37,626 nt of DNA from contig JAMPXB010000028.1 of assembly GCA_023701435.1 (NCBI GenBank), positions 1 to 37,626 of the forward strand. Reading direction: 5' to 3'. Each line of letters begins with the position of its first letter. The stretch's first letter is position 1. The position numbers and the translations under genes were made by a program. The notes under the pieces are model-generated. The model searched no databases and was not told the origin of the DNA. It saw only the letters and a program-made list of their open reading frames with translations. The DNA comes from Bacteriovoracaceae bacterium. GTDB taxonomy: Bacteria; Bdellovibrionota; Bacteriovoracia; Bacteriovoracales; Bacteriovoracaceae. This document shows positions 23,007-32,415 of this stretch, piece by piece.

Positions 23007-25436
23007 ATGGAATACAATTTTTCTGAGATCGAACCCAAGTGGCAAAAATACTGGGAAGATCACCAAGTCTTTAAAACTCTGGAAGATACTTCCAAACCAA
23101 AATACTACGTGCTCGACATGTTTCCTTACCCATCAGGGGCAGGACTACACGTGGGTCACCCTGAGGGTTACACCGCCACCGATATCATGGCCCGTTTCAA
23201 AAGAATGAAAGGATTTAATGTTCTTCATCCTATGGGCTGGGACTCTTTCGGTCTGCCGGCAGAAAACCATGCAGTTAAAACCGGAATTCATCCGAACATC
23301 ACTACTCAGGACAATATCAAGACCTTCAAGCGTCAGCTAAAAATGCTGGGCTTTTCCTATGATTGGGATCGTGAAATCGCCACTTCTAACATTGATTATT
23401 ACAAATGGACTCAGTGGATTTTCGTTCAGCTCTTTAATAAGGGTCTGGCCTACGAATCTCACATGATGGTGAATTGGTGTCCGAATTTAAAAACCGTTCT
23501 TGCCAATGAAGAAGTCATTAACGGCAAATCCGAAGTAGGTGGACATCCGGTTATCAGAAAGCCGATGAAACAGTGGATGCTCAGAATTACCGAGTACGCC
23601 GAAAGACTGCTCCAGGATCTTGATCTGCTCGACTGGCCTGAGTCCGTGAAAGAAATGCAAAGAGTCTGGATCGGCAAGTCGGAAGGTGCTTTGATCGAGT
23701 TTGATGTTGTTTTCAAGCATCCCGATAATCTGGAACTGACCAATCATAAAATAAATGTTTTCACTTCCCGGCCAGATACTCTTTTTGGCGCCACTTATAT
23801 GGTTCTGGCACCGGAACATAAACTAGTTGATCTCATCACCACCGCTGATCAGAAAGAGGCCATTGCGAAATATCGTGAAGTGACCGCCTTGAAATCTGAC
23901 CTGGAAAGAACTGAGCTTAATAAAGACAAGACTGGTGCCTTCACTGGTGCTTATGCCATCAATCCGGCCAATGGAAATGAAATTCCGGTCTTCATCGCTG
24001 ACTACGTTCTGAATACTTACGGTACGGGAGCCATCATGTCGGTTCCGGCCCACGATGAACGTGATTTTGAGTTTGCCAAAAAATTCAATCTTCCCATCGT
24101 TGAAGTGGTTAAAGGCGGAAACGTTGAAGAAGCTGCTTTCACTGAAGATGGTGAACATATCAATTCTGATTTCTTAAATGGTCTTGGTAAAAACGAAGCC
24201 ATCACTAAAATGATCCATTGGCTGGAAGAAAAAAAAATTGGCTCTAAAAAAATTAATTATAAACTTCGTGACTGGCTCTTCTCCCGTCAGCGCTATTGGG
24301 GCGAACCATTTCCAATCCTAAAATTTGAAGATGGGACTGTTCGTTGCCTGGATACTGATGAATTGCCTGTAGCGCTGCCTGTGGTAGAAAAATATGAACC
24401 TTCAGGTACAGGTGAATCACCTCTGGCCACGATTGATGAGTGGTTAAATGTCATTGATCCTAAGACTGGCAAAAAGGCCAAGCGTGAAACCAATACCATG
24501 CCTCAATGGGCAGGCTCTTGCTGGTACTACCTGCGCTTCTGCGATCCTAAGAACACTAAAGAGCCTTGGAATTCAAAAATTGAAAATTACTGGATGCCAG
24601 TGGATCTCTATGTCGGAGGAGCTGAGCATGCGGTCCTTCACCTTCTCTACTCTCGTTTCTGGCATAAAGTGCTTTATGATCTGGGTCTTGTGTCCACCAA
24701 AGAACCTTTCCACAAGCTGGTTAACCAGGGAATGATTTTGGGTGAAGACGGCGAGAAGATGAGTAAGTCTCGCGGCAACGTCATCAATCCTGATCATGTA
24801 GTGAAGGAATACGGAGCTGATACTTTACGACTCTATGAAATGTTCATGGGACCTCTGGAAAAAACAAAGCCATGGTCTATGAATGGTGTGAAGGGCGTTT
24901 ACAACTTCCTTAACCGTGTAAATCGTTTCTTCCTCGATAAGGCCAATTATATTGAAGAGGTCAAAGAAGAGACGTCTAACGTTAAAGAACTTCACAAAAT
25001 GATCAAAAAAGTCACTGAAGACATTGAAGGGATGCGCTTTAATACGGCCATTTCTCAAATGATGATTTTTGTTAATCACGTCTATAAGAGCGGCAAGGTT
25101 TCTCATCAAAGCGCTGAGAAGTTCGCACTGGCCCTTTCTCCTTTCGCGCCCCATCTGGCGGAAGAAGTCTGGTCATTCCTAGGTCATGAAAAGACCCTGA
25201 TCTTTGAAAAATGGCCTGAATTTAATCCTGAGCTCGCTAAGGACGACCTGATTACTGTCGCTGTTCAGGTGAACGGTAAGACTCGTGGAACATTCGAAGT
25301 GGCGGCAGATATTGCAAAAGATGATTTAATGGCCATCATTAAGTCAGATGAAAAGATTGCCAAGTATCTGGCCGGGACGATCGTTAAAGAGATCTATGTA
25401 CCGGGGAAAATTTGTAACTTCGTCGTGAAAGAATAA
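23007..25436 (+). CDS. leuS: Leucine-tRNA ligase
   Basis: LeuRS attaches leucine to tRNA-Leu. The 809-residue enzyme is full-length and class [10 protein letters not shown] (the HIGH motif, near residue 49), an editing (CP1) insertion with TSRPDTLFG and [27 protein letters not shown], and KMSKSRGNV (near 585). The tRNA-binding anticodon helices are at the C-terminus. The start is set by AAGGA at 22993-22997, which is placed in a leader hairpin (22970-23006). The gene is followed by a strong terminator. Confidence 0.97.
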   Translation: MEYNFSEIEPKWQKYWEDHQVFKTLEDTSKPKYYVLDMFPYPSGAGLHVGHPEGYTATDIMARFKRMKGFNVLHPMGWDSFGLPAENHAVKTGIHPNITTQDNIKTFKRQLKMLGFSYDWDREIATSNIDYYKWTQWIFVQLFNKGLAYESHMMVNWCPNLKTVLANEEVINGKSEVGGHPVIRKPMKQWMLRITEYAERLLQDLDLLDWPESVKEMQRVWIGKSEGALIEFDVVFKHPDNLELTNHKINVFTSRPDTLFGATYMVLAPEHKLVDLITTADQKEAIAKYREVTALKSDLERTELNKDKTGAFTGAYAINPANGNEIPVFIADYVLNTYGTGAIMSVPAHDERDFEFAKKFNLPIVEVVKGGNVEEAAFTEDGEHINSDFLNGLGKNEAITKMIHWLEEKKIGSKKINYKLRDWLFSRQRYWGEPFPILKFEDGTVRCLDTDELPVALPVVEKYEPSGTGESPLATIDEWLNVIDPKTGKKAKRETNTMPQWAGSCWYYLRFCDPKNTKEPWNSKIENYWMPVDLYVGGAEHAVLHLLYSRFWHKVLYDLGLVSTKEPFHKLVNQGMILGEDGEKMSKSRGNVINPDHVVKEYGADTLRLYEMFMGPLEKTKPWSMNGVKGVYNFLNRVNRFFLDKANYIEEVKEETSNVKELHKMIKKVTEDIEGMRFNTAISQMMIFVNHVYKSGKVSHQSAEKFALALSPFAPHLAEEVWSFLGHEKTLIFEKWPEFNPELAKDDLITVAVQVNGKTRGTFEVAADIAKDDLMAIIKSDEKIAKYLAGTIVKEIYVPGKICNFVVKE

Positions 25437-25469
25437 AAAAAATGGCCGGTGAAAACCGGCCTTTTTTTT
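25434..25469. terminator. Strong terminator, likely bidirectional
   Basis: GGCCGGT (25444-25450) pairs with ACCGGCC (25455-25461) around GAAA; eight T follow and a matching A-run precedes. It lies between leuS and the convergent small gene. Confidence 0.92.
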
Positions 25470-25470
25470 A

Positions 25471-25746
25471 TTAATTTCGACAAACAAACCAATCGGCAGT
25501 GTCCAGCAAGCCCCGATCATCCTTATATCTGCAATAAAGTTCCGTCAGGTCTTCATAACCACGAAGGGTGTTGCAGTTTAATTCGGCCACATCTTCATAT
25601 GTTTTTTGATCACGGCGAGCAGTATCGTTTATAAGATAAAAGCGCATTTTGGAACAGAGTACTCGCTGAAGCGGAGAGGTCGCTTGGGCATGAACGCCTA
25701 AAGAAGTAAGTAACATTGCTAATGCAATAATATTTTTTATGTTCAT
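25471..25746 (-). CDS. Small exported protein with four Cys
   Basis: The precursor is 91 residues from this start: signal peptide MNIKNIIALAMLLTSLGVHAQ, then a mature part of about 70 residues with four Cys (VLCSK, ELNCNT, LYCRY and FVCRN), consistent with two disulfides. No family is recognised. An in-frame ATG at 25779 adds 11 residues and cannot be excluded; neither start has a clear ribosome site. An inverted repeat (GGATGAAA/TTTCATCC at 25786-25804) lies just upstream. Confidence 0.6.
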   Translation of the reverse strand: MNIKNIIALAMLLTSLGVHAQATSPLQRVLCSKMRFYLINDTARRDQKTYEDVAELNCNTLRGYEDLTELYCRYKDDRGLLDTADWFVCRN

Positions 25747-25835
25747 GAAAGGTAATGTATCAAAAATCTGGAAGAACATTTCAAAGGATGAAAAAGTTTC
25801 ATCCTCTGAAATAGAAAATTTGAATTTTGTTTAGC

Positions 25836-26513
25836 TTAAGCAAAAACGGGAACGAAGTAGTTTAACAGAGTCAAACCAAGACCTGATAAAACAGGAATTG
25901 TGAGATTATCATCGATATTGAAGGCCGAAATCAATTCAGAAGCACTTCCAATAACACCCGCAATAATTGAAAACACTAAGAGATGTGTTCCCAATGTGGA
26001 CGAATTCATGGCGTAGAAAAGTGTAATTAAATAACAAGTGAAGAATCCGGCGACCGCACCCTGCAGCGATTTATTAGGCATGATTTTGTCTTTTCCGTAC
26101 AGCACACCAAAAAAAGACGAGAGTGGATCAGAGAAAACCAGGAACATGCTTGAAACGATGGCGATGTCCCGGGAATAAAAAAACAGAGAAAGGGATATGC
26201 CTAGAGCATAAAAAGGAAGTCCGCTGACACCATCTTTTTCAGAGCGCCGCATCAAGGGACCCATCATTTTAATTACTATGGAATTAAAAGCTGGAATTCT
26301 ATTACGAATAAAATCTGCAGCAAAACCTGCTATGGCGATGCTGAGAATGACCATGGCCCAAAAAGTCTGGGATTGATCAGAATTAATAAATAAAAAAAGA
26401 CCTAGTGAACCGGTTGAAATGTGCCAAATCTTCCTAAGTATATGAAGATCTGAACGTTTATGAAGAACCGTTTCAAAAGATGAATCGTACTTTTGGCCCT
26501 GAGCTGCAGCCAT
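25836..26513 (-). CDS. SEC59/DGK1/VTE5-type CTP-dependent membrane lipid kinase
   Basis: The 225-residue protein has about six hydrophobic spans and the motifs of the SEC59/DGK1/VTE5 kinase family: RKIWHISTG near the start, SDPLSSFFGVLYGK, KSLQGAVAGF, and a C-terminal SELISAFNIDDNLTIPVLSGL. These enzymes phosphorylate dolichol, phytol or diacylglycerol with CTP. In bacteria the substrate is unknown and could be a polyprenol or diacylglycerol. AAGGAG precedes the ATG. It is divergent from the MinD-like gene. Confidence 0.8.
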   Translation of the reverse strand: MAAAQGQKYDSSFETVLHKRSDLHILRKIWHISTGSLGLFLFINSDQSQTFWAMVILSIAIAGFAADFIRNRIPAFNSIVIKMMGPLMRRSEKDGVSGLPFYALGISLSLFFYSRDIAIVSSMFLVFSDPLSSFFGVLYGKDKIMPNKSLQGAVAGFFTCYLITLFYAMNSSTLGTHLLVFSIIAGVIGSASELISAFNIDDNLTIPVLSGLGLTLLNYFVPVFA

Positions 26514-26693
26514 TTTTACTCCTTAACTAAGAGGAATCAGTGATTTCCCCTATGTAGACTAAATTCAAACGAGCTTTCAATTTAATGGATTCAGCTTCTC
26601 TCGGCAAGCGAAGGGTGTAAATGCTTTTTTTTAACTTCATATCTCTAAGAAATCATTAATGAATTTACCTTTCCAAACCCTGATTTTGCTTCA

Positions 26694-26699
26694 TATAAT
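26694..26699 (+). promoter_or_regulatory. -10 box that implies a leaderless transcript
   Basis: TATAAT at 26694-26699 lies only eight bases before the ATG at 26708. Initiation about seven bases downstream would leave a leader of one or two bases. The -35 region (TTCCAA, 17-base spacer) is weak. There is no ribosome site upstream of the ATG. Confidence 0.5.
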
Positions 26700-26707
26700 T
26701 TGAGTAT

Positions 26708-27637
26708 ATGATTACTGAGAATGCGGAGCTTCCACTCCAGAATACGAAAAAAATATGGGCCATTGGTGGTGGAAAAGGTGGCGTGGGCAAAAGTCTCGTG
26801 TCTGCGAACGTCGCCATTTGTCTTGCTTTAATGGGAAACAAAGTTGTGGCCGTAGACCTGGATTTAGGTGGTGCCAATCTTCATACTTGCCTGGGATTAC
26901 CTATTCCTCAGGTAACCTTGTCTGATTATGTTTCCAAGAAAGTAACTAACTTTGAAGACCTCTTAGTAGAAACACCGATTCAAAATTTAAAGATCATCAG
27001 CGGTGCTCAAGATGAACTTGGCATGGCCAATTTGAAGCACATGCACAAGAACTTGATTATCCAAAAGCTGCATGAGCTTAATGCTGATTATATTTTATTC
27101 GATCTTGGCGCAGGAACGGCCTTCAATACCATCGATTTTTTTATTACGGCCGACAAAGGTATTTTGGTTGCTCTGCCTGAGCCAACTTCTATTGAAAATA
27201 CCTATCGTTTTATTAAGTCAGTCTTTTACCGTCGCCTTAAAATGGTTGAAGGTGTAGCGGAGATTGAGCCGTTTATTAACGAAGCCATGAATGCTAAGTT
27301 AACTTCTGGAGCGACCACCTCGCCTGCTGATTTAGTGAAAAAAATCACTGAATTCAATCCGGAAGTAGGGCTTCGTATTAAAAATGAAATGGCCCTTTTC
27401 CGACCGAATCTCATCATTAATCAAGTTCGTTCTCAAGCAGATATTGATATTGGTTATTCAATTCAAAGTATCTGCCGAAAATATTTTGGAATCGAAATGA
27501 CCTTTCCGGGCTACCTTGATTATGATCAATCTGTCTGGCAAAGTGTTAGGAAACGTAAACCGTTACTAATCGAATATCCAAACTCAAAATTGGTTAATAA
27601 TTTTGATCGCATTGTAAACAGGCTAATCGAATCTTAG
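26708..27637 (+). CDS. MinD/ParA-like ATPase
   Basis: The 309-residue P-loop ATPase has a deviant Walker A KGGVGKS (K23 to S29), a switch motif VDLDLGGAN (residues about 49-57) and Walker B YILFDLGAG. It resembles the MinD/FlhG group, which positions division machinery or flagella by membrane binding, but has an extra segment of about 60 residues (about 178-240) before the C-terminal part. A typical MinD amphipathic tail is not clear. It heads a six-gene run; the next gene encodes a J/HTH protein, a likely partner. The start has no ribosome site, and a -10 box lies only eight bases upstream, so it may be leaderless. Confidence 0.88.
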   Translation: MITENAELPLQNTKKIWAIGGGKGGVGKSLVSANVAICLALMGNKVVAVDLDLGGANLHTCLGLPIPQVTLSDYVSKKVTNFEDLLVETPIQNLKIISGAQDELGMANLKHMHKNLIIQKLHELNADYILFDLGAGTAFNTIDFFITADKGILVALPEPTSIENTYRFIKSVFYRRLKMVEGVAEIEPFINEAMNAKLTSGATTSPADLVKKITEFNPEVGLRIKNEMALFRPNLIINQVRSQADIDIGYSIQSICRKYFGIEMTFPGYLDYDQSVWQSVRKRKPLLIEYPNSKLVNNFDRIVNRLIES

Positions 27638-27648
27638 AGGATCATTTC

Positions 27649-28332
27649 ATGGATGTTGAAAAAACCAATTATTACGAAGTCCTCGAAATTGAGAGCAACG
27701 CCAATCCTCAACAAATTGAAAATGCTTACATCCGTGCAAGAAACGCCTACTCAAGTGATAGCGTGGCACTCTATTCTTTAATGACCAAAGATGAGTGTGC
27801 TGCCATCTTGTCACAAATCGAAGAAGCCTACTCCATTCTCGGTTTTCCAGAAAAAAGACGTGAATATGATCGACTGCGCGGCTTTAATCAAGCAGCAATA
27901 GCAGCGGCACGCACGGATGTTCATTTATCTCCAGCAGAACAGCGGGCCAATGAAACCCTTCAATATGAAAACTTCGGATCAAATTTAATTGAATCCAAGG
28001 TTTCAAAAATCACAGCTCAGAAGAAGTTTGGCCTGGAGTATGAAGAAAATGCGGATATGGACCGCAAAATTATTGAGTGTGTGGATTTCACAGGTCCTTT
28101 CCTGAAAGAAATCAGATTATACAAGAATGTTGATATTGATCGAATGGCAGAAATGACCAGAATTTCCAAAACTCAGATCAATTCTATCGAAAATGAAGAT
28201 CTAACCAAGCTGCCTGCCGACGTTTACGTTCGTGGTTATGTTTATCAAATAGCCAAAGTGCTGAAGCTTAACCCTGATCTGGTTGCCAATAGCTACATCC
28301 TCCACTTCAAAAAAATAAAAAATCAAAAATAA
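27649..28332 (+). CDS. J-domain-like plus helix-turn-helix protein
   Basis: The 227-residue protein joins two domains. Residues about 7-80 look like a DnaJ J-domain (NYYEVLEIESNANPQQIENAYIRARNAY and AYSILGFPEKRREYDRLRG), but the essential HPD tripeptide is replaced by NAYSSDS, so it should not stimulate Hsp70 ATPase normally. Residues about 140-227 form a RodZ-type helix-turn-helix (LKEIRLYKNVDIDRMAEMTRI, then SKTQINSIENED), a fold used for DNA or protein binding. GAGGA supports the start. It sits 11 bases behind the MinD-like gene and its stop overlaps the rluD start by one base. The role is unknown; a partner of the ATPase is the best guess. Confidence 0.82.
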   Translation: MDVEKTNYYEVLEIESNANPQQIENAYIRARNAYSSDSVALYSLMTKDECAAILSQIEEAYSILGFPEKRREYDRLRGFNQAAIAAARTDVHLSPAEQRANETLQYENFGSNLIESKVSKITAQKKFGLEYEENADMDRKIIECVDFTGPFLKEIRLYKNVDIDRMAEMTRISKTQINSIENEDLTKLPADVYVRGYVYQIAKVLKLNPDLVANSYILHFKKIKNQK

Positions 28333-29312
28333 TGGTTTCGGAAACTGAGACTGACGATACCCAGAATTTTACCGTTACTGTAACCAATGAAGACAGAGAA
28401 GCGTTTAAACGTCTTGATGTCTATTTGGCCAAACAGTTGCCGCAATTTTCCCGCTCTACTCTTAAGCGCCTGTTTGAAGATGAAGAAATATCCAGCGAGA
28501 TAAGGCTAAGCTTAAATAAGATGCCTCCGGCCGGAACTGTTATTGAAGTTGAAGTTCCTCCTCCGGTGCCCACAGATCTTATTGCGGAAAATATCCCTCT
28601 GGAAATTCTCTTTGAAGATCAGCATCTCATTATCATTAATAAGCCTGCTGGATTGGTCGTGCATCCGGCTCCTGGTCACTATACGGGAACTTTGGTTAAT
28701 GCCATTCTTTATCATTGCCCAGACCTCAAAGGTGTTGGAGCTGAAAAAAGACCAGGTATTGTTCATCGTCTTGATATGGGAACTTCGGGAGTTATGGTCG
28801 TTGCCAAAGATCAGGCGACTCATGAGGGGCTGGTAAGTCTTTTTTCAGTTCATGATATTGAAAGAAAGTATGAGGCCCTAGTAGGCGGAAATCCGGCGAG
28901 TCATTCAGGCACAATTACCACCACCATTGGCAGACATCCCACCAATCGCTATAAGATGGCGGCCAATGTAAAAAATGGAAAGACTGCTGTGACTCACTAT
29001 AAATCTATTAAGCAGTTTGCAGGGGCCACACACATGGAGTTAAGACTCCAGACTGGTAGAACTCATCAAATCCGTGTGCATATGTCTCAAATTCTTCACA
29101 CGCCTGTTTTATGTGATCCACTATATGGTGGAAGTGATTCACATCTGAGAAAAGCACCTGCTGCTATCAGACAAAATCTAATTGATTATCCTTATCAACT
29201 GCTCCATGCCAAAGAGTTGGGATTTACCCATCCCATCACTAAAGAAAAACTGCATTTCACTGCAGCTCCTCCGGAAATATTCCAGAATGCATTACAGGCT
29301 TTCTCAGAATAG
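28332..29312 (+). CDS. rluD: 23S rRNA pseudouridine synthase, RluD type
   Basis: The 326-residue enzyme has an S4-like RNA-binding start (RLDVYLAKQLPQFSRSTLKRLFEDEE) and the RluA/RluD catalytic domain with RPGIVHRLDMGTSGVMVVAKD, where the Asp of HRLD is the nucleophile, and LQTGRTHQIRVH. It isomerises uridines to pseudouridine in 23S rRNA, in RluD near helix 69. Assignment to RluD among the RluA, RluC and RluD group is likely from the S4 domain but not certain. Its ATG shares one base with the stop of the J/HTH gene, with no ribosome site, so it is translated by coupling. Confidence 0.88.
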   Translation: MVSETETDDTQNFTVTVTNEDREAFKRLDVYLAKQLPQFSRSTLKRLFEDEEISSEIRLSLNKMPPAGTVIEVEVPPPVPTDLIAENIPLEILFEDQHLIIINKPAGLVVHPAPGHYTGTLVNAILYHCPDLKGVGAEKRPGIVHRLDMGTSGVMVVAKDQATHEGLVSLFSVHDIERKYEALVGGNPASHSGTITTTIGRHPTNRYKMAANVKNGKTAVTHYKSIKQFAGATHMELRLQTGRTHQIRVHMSQILHTPVLCDPLYGGSDSHLRKAPAAIRQNLIDYPYQLLHAKELGFTHPITKEKLHFTAAPPEIFQNALQAFSE

Positions 29313-29334
29313 ATTTTAGAGTTACAATAGGCCC

Positions 29335-29916
29335 ATGGAAGTTCCATTCAGTGAAAACTTAAATAATGGCCGTTTCGAGACCTGGACCACTAAACCGCAG
29401 ATGCAAGTGAAGCAGGCGACCCAGGTTCATGGCACAGATATTGTCAGTATTGAAACATTACCCTGTGAAGCCGATGGTCTTGTAGTATCCTGGGAAGAGT
29501 TCGACCAACCACTGGCCATTAAAACAGCCGATTGTATGCCAATCGTGATTGAGGGAGAAAAGGGTGTGGTCTTCCTGCATGCAGGTTGGAAAGGCCTCGC
29601 CGATGGAATTCTAAAGCGTCCTGAAGTTTCTCTCATCTCCCCTCAGAGAGTTTTTATCGGTCCCAGTATTCATGAATGCTGTTTCGAGGTCTCCAGTGAC
29701 TTCCTACAAAATTTTCCTGACAGCCCTTTCTTCGTTAAAACCGGTGAAAAGCTTTTCTTTAACCTCCAGGAAGAAGCGAAGAGACAACTAAGGGAACTGT
29801 TTCCATCATTATTAGTTCAATACGCACCCATTTGCACTTGCTGCAATCACGCCTTTCATAGCTATCGAAGAAACAAAACAACAGAAAGAAACTGGAATTT
29901 ATATATCAAAGGATGA
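29335..29916 (+). CDS. pgeF: Peptidoglycan editing factor (YfiH/laccase-domain family)
   Basis: The 193-residue protein has the family motifs QVHG (H32), TADCMPI (C67), HAGWKG (H82), IGPSIHECCFEV, and CTCC-x-FHSYRR near the end. H32, C67 and H82 match the zinc and catalytic residues of YfiH. In other bacteria this enzyme removes misincorporated serine-containing peptidoglycan precursors; purine-nucleoside activity is also reported in the family. At 193 residues it is shorter than the usual 240-250. It is in a run between rluD and the VKOR-DsbA gene. Confidence 0.88.
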   Translation: MEVPFSENLNNGRFETWTTKPQMQVKQATQVHGTDIVSIETLPCEADGLVVSWEEFDQPLAIKTADCMPIVIEGEKGVVFLHAGWKGLADGILKRPEVSLISPQRVFIGPSIHECCFEVSSDFLQNFPDSPFFVKTGEKLFFNLQEEAKRQLRELFPSLLVQYAPICTCCNHAFHSYRRNKTTERNWNLYIKG

Positions 29917-29921
29917 ATCTC

Positions 29922-31070
29922 ATGGAACAAAAGAAGAGTCTTACCCTCCAGGGTATTAGTGGACTTAATTTCCTTTTTATTTTGAACGCGGCTGCCATGA
30001 TTGGAGTCAGCATTTATCTGACTACCCATTTTTATGATGTTCTCTATCCAACAACTCTTGGTGGTTCATCTACTCTATGTAACATTTCCACTTTCTTTAA
30101 CTGCGATGCTGCGACTTATTCAAAGATGTCCAATATCGCCGGAGTTCCAATCTCATTTTTTGGAATTATTGTTGGTCTTTTATTTTTATTCAGCAGCCTC
30201 ATGCCAAGTGAAGGTCTGGAAAAAACATCAAGTGCGATTTCCAAATATAATTTCATTGGTTGTATAGCCCTCTTTATCTTCTCCCTGGTATCTCTGGGCA
30301 GTCTTTGTCCTTTTTGTAGCGTTTATTATGTCCTATCCGGGATCGCCGCATTCCTCTTATGGAAACATGGAATCAACACCTGGACACCGGACCTCAAGAA
30401 TACCGGCATGTGGGGCGTCCTGCTCTTGGTAGGATCTTTCCTGATGTTTCAAAATACAAAAGGCAAAGAAGACTACAGTTTAAAAATGAATGCCAGTGTA
30501 GTTGAACAGTTTAAGAAACTGCCTTCTGTCGGAGACCCTGATATTGAATCTCCCTACAAAATTCACATGGCAACAAACAACTTCTCTGAAGCACCAATTC
30601 GCATCACAGTCTTTTCTGACTTCCAGTGTCCCTTTTGTAAAGTTGTTGCCGAGCAAATGCCGGAGTTAATCAGACGTTACTCAGATAAAGTGAGTGTTCA
30701 GTACGTTTTCTATCCGCTGGATGCAAAATGTAACTCAAATGTAACTTCACGTATGCATCCACATGCCTGTGATGCAGCTGCCCTCGCCGCCTGCGACCCT
30801 GCTAAGTTTCTTTCTGTGCATGATGAAATTTTTGCCAACCAAGGTAAACTGAGCGACGGTATTCTTAGTGACATTGCTAAAAGTCATAGTCTAGTTGGAT
30901 GCTTCGAAAACAAGGCCGTTACTGATAAAGTTATTGAAGGGATTAATCAGGGTACAAAATACAACCTGAAGTCCACACCAACAATCATTGTAAATGGAAA
31001 GAAGATCGAAGGTACCATTCCTAATCGACAGTTCTTCGCCATTTTCGATCACATTTTGAGCGAAAAATAA
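29922..31070 (+). CDS. VKOR-DsbA fusion thiol oxidoreductase
   Basis: The protein (382 residues from this start) joins a vitamin K epoxide reductase-type membrane domain with a DsbA-like thioredoxin domain. The membrane part (about residues 13-180, several spans) has the first Cys pair near 53/61 (STLC, FFNC) and a CPFC (129-132) beside the quinone site. After a linker, the periplasmic thioredoxin-fold part has CPFC (236-239) in FSDFQCPFCK and the cis-Pro motif STPTIIVNG. It oxidises Cys pairs of exported proteins and passes electrons to quinone, which suits the many Cys-rich exported proteins in this window. ATG 29922 is preferred because AAGGA lies eight bases upstream; 29913 overlaps the pgeF stop. 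Confidence 0.92.
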   Translation: MEQKKSLTLQGISGLNFLFILNAAAMIGVSIYLTTHFYDVLYPTTLGGSSTLCNISTFFNCDAATYSKMSNIAGVPISFFGIIVGLLFLFSSLMPSEGLEKTSSAISKYNFIGCIALFIFSLVSLGSLCPFCSVYYVLSGIAAFLLWKHGINTWTPDLKNTGMWGVLLLVGSFLMFQNTKGKEDYSLKMNASVVEQFKKLPSVGDPDIESPYKIHMATNNFSEAPIRITVFSDFQCPFCKVVAEQMPELIRRYSDKVSVQYVFYPLDAKCNSNVTSRMHPHACDAAALAACDPAKFLSVHDEIFANQGKLSDGILSDIAKSHSLVGCFENKAVTDKVIEGINQGTKYNLKSTPTIIVNGKKIEGTIPNRQFFAIFDHILSEK

Positions 31071-31841
31071 ATGCTGATAGAAACTCACTGCCATCTTGAT
31101 TATCTTAAAGCCGAGCCTCTGGAAGAAATCCGTAAGAAGATCTCCGAGGCTGGCATCACCAAAGTTATCACTATTGGTGTTGATCCCCTGAACCTGGATA
31201 AAGTAAAAGAACTTTCAGATGAGTTTCCTGAAGTCTACTTTACCCAGGGGATTCATCCCCATGACGCTAAAGAATTCTCCGAGACAGAGTTTGAGAAAAT
31301 CTCCACTCGTGCAGCCCTCCCTAAGATGGTGGCGGTGGGAGAAATCGGCCTGGATTATCACTACAATAACTCTCCTCAGGACGTTCAAAAAGAAGTCTTT
31401 GAGAAGCAGCTGCAGATTGCCTGTGATAAAGACCTGCCGGTAGTCATTCATACCCGGGAAGCCGATGAAGATACCAAGGCCATACTGAAAAACTTCTCCA
31501 CCCACCTCAAGCGCAAAGGCGTGGTTCATAGTTTTACTTCCAGTCTGGAATTGGCAGAGTTCGTTTTAAGTGAAGGTTTTTATCTGGGCTTCAATGGCAT
31601 TATCACTTTCAAAAAGGCAGAAAATGTTCAGGAAGCTGTCAGGATTACACCTGTGGAAAGAATCCTTTTTGAAACTGATTCCCCTTTCCTGACGCCCGTA
31701 CCTCATCGCGGGAAAGAGAATGCTCCTTACTACTTGCCCTTTGTTGCTGCCAAAATTGCTGAATTAAAAAATATTGATATTGAACAATTGAAAAACCAGG
31801 TCTTGAAAAACTCTCTTACTTGCTTTCATAAGCTTGGCTAA
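31071..31841 (+). CDS. tatD: TatD family metal-dependent hydrolase
   Basis: The 256-residue protein has the amidohydrolase fold with metal-binding motifs ETHCHLDY near the start, VGEIGLDYHY, VVIHTREADED, HSFTSS and ETDSPFLTP. TatD proteins are deoxyribonucleases or related hydrolases with roles in DNA degradation and quality control. Its start follows the VKOR-DsbA stop directly, with no ribosome site of its own, so it is probably coupled. It is convergent with the small gene at 31844. Confidence 0.9.
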   Translation: MLIETHCHLDYLKAEPLEEIRKKISEAGITKVITIGVDPLNLDKVKELSDEFPEVYFTQGIHPHDAKEFSETEFEKISTRAALPKMVAVGEIGLDYHYNNSPQDVQKEVFEKQLQIACDKDLPVVIHTREADEDTKAILKNFSTHLKRKGVVHSFTSSLELAEFVLSEGFYLGFNGIITFKKAENVQEAVRITPVERILFETDSPFLTPVPHRGKENAPYYLPFVAAKIAELKNIDIEQLKNQVLKNSLTCFHKLG

Positions 31842-31843
31842 TA

Positions 31844-32110
31844 TCAGCTCATAATCCTAAAAATTTTATGCAGGAGTGTGTCCTGGGGATGTTGTCCCAG
31901 AAGAAAACCTTTTATGTCATTTAATCCAAGTTGATAAAGTTCATGATATTCAGCAGGAATCTCTTCGGGAATCCTGCCATCCATGCGCGCAAAATAAACT
32001 TCCAGAATTTTTGATCGCTCAAAGCGCTCTAAAACTGTGCGCACAACGATCACATTCGTTTCTGCTTCTTTCTTTTCTGACATGGTTTCAGATAAGGCTG
32101 CTGGTAGCAT
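31844..32110 (-). CDS. Small soluble protein of unknown function
   Basis: The 88-residue protein is charged and helical (EKKEAETNVIVVRTVLERFERSKILEV, then RMDGRIPEEIPAEYHELYQLG), with no signal or membrane segment. No family is recognised. AAGGA lies close to the ATG at 32110. The upstream leader contains an inverted repeat (TGACACC and GGTGTCA, 32127-32152). The 3' end abuts the tatD stop. Confidence 0.6.
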   Translation of the reverse strand: MLPAALSETMSEKKEAETNVIVVRTVLERFERSKILEVYFARMDGRIPEEIPAEYHELYQLGLNDIKGFLLGQHPQDTLLHKIFRIMS

Positions 32111-32415
32111 AAAATCCTTCTTTTTGTGACACCATCATTTAAGAAGGTGTCAAACTGACTTTTTTTAAAACGAGATTTCAAGCATCTCATCAGTAAAAAT
32201 CCCTCCAGGGATCAGTACAACTGTTTTACTGCAAATTGACTGACAACGAAATGCTTGTCAGTCAAAGTTTGTACCTTACATCGAGATCTTTAGATTCATT
32301 TGCGGTAATCACTTTAAGTTAAGCACCAATTCTAAAATTTATTTTTGCTTTCAGAGTCTTTCTAAAAAAGAAGAAGAGTGCTTTTTTCTGATCTGACTAT
32401 TTCAAGAGGAGGATT
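32111..32415. other. Divergent gene-free stretch with several inverted repeats
   Basis: This 305-base region between divergent genes holds four inverted repeats: 32127-32152, 32172-32188 (weak), 32199-32212 (ATCCCT/AGGGAT) and the strong 11-pair repeat at 32236-32265. The density suggests operators or a small RNA, but no terminator T-run is seen. Confidence 0.45.
32236..32265. repeat. Perfect 11-pair inverted repeat
   Basis: TTGACTGACAA (32236-32246) and TTGTCAGTCAA (32255-32265) form a perfect inverted repeat with an eight-base spacer. It lies about 150 bases before the start of the exported-protein gene at 32416 and could be an operator or an RNA hairpin. Confidence 0.7.

Noticed and set aside
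23459..25154. Several long reverse-strand open frames inside leuS
   Set aside because: They are antisense shadows of an intact, well-supported gene and have no recognisable features or ribosome sites.
28512..28823. Reverse-strand open frame inside rluD
   Set aside because: It lies wholly inside an intact gene and has no family features.
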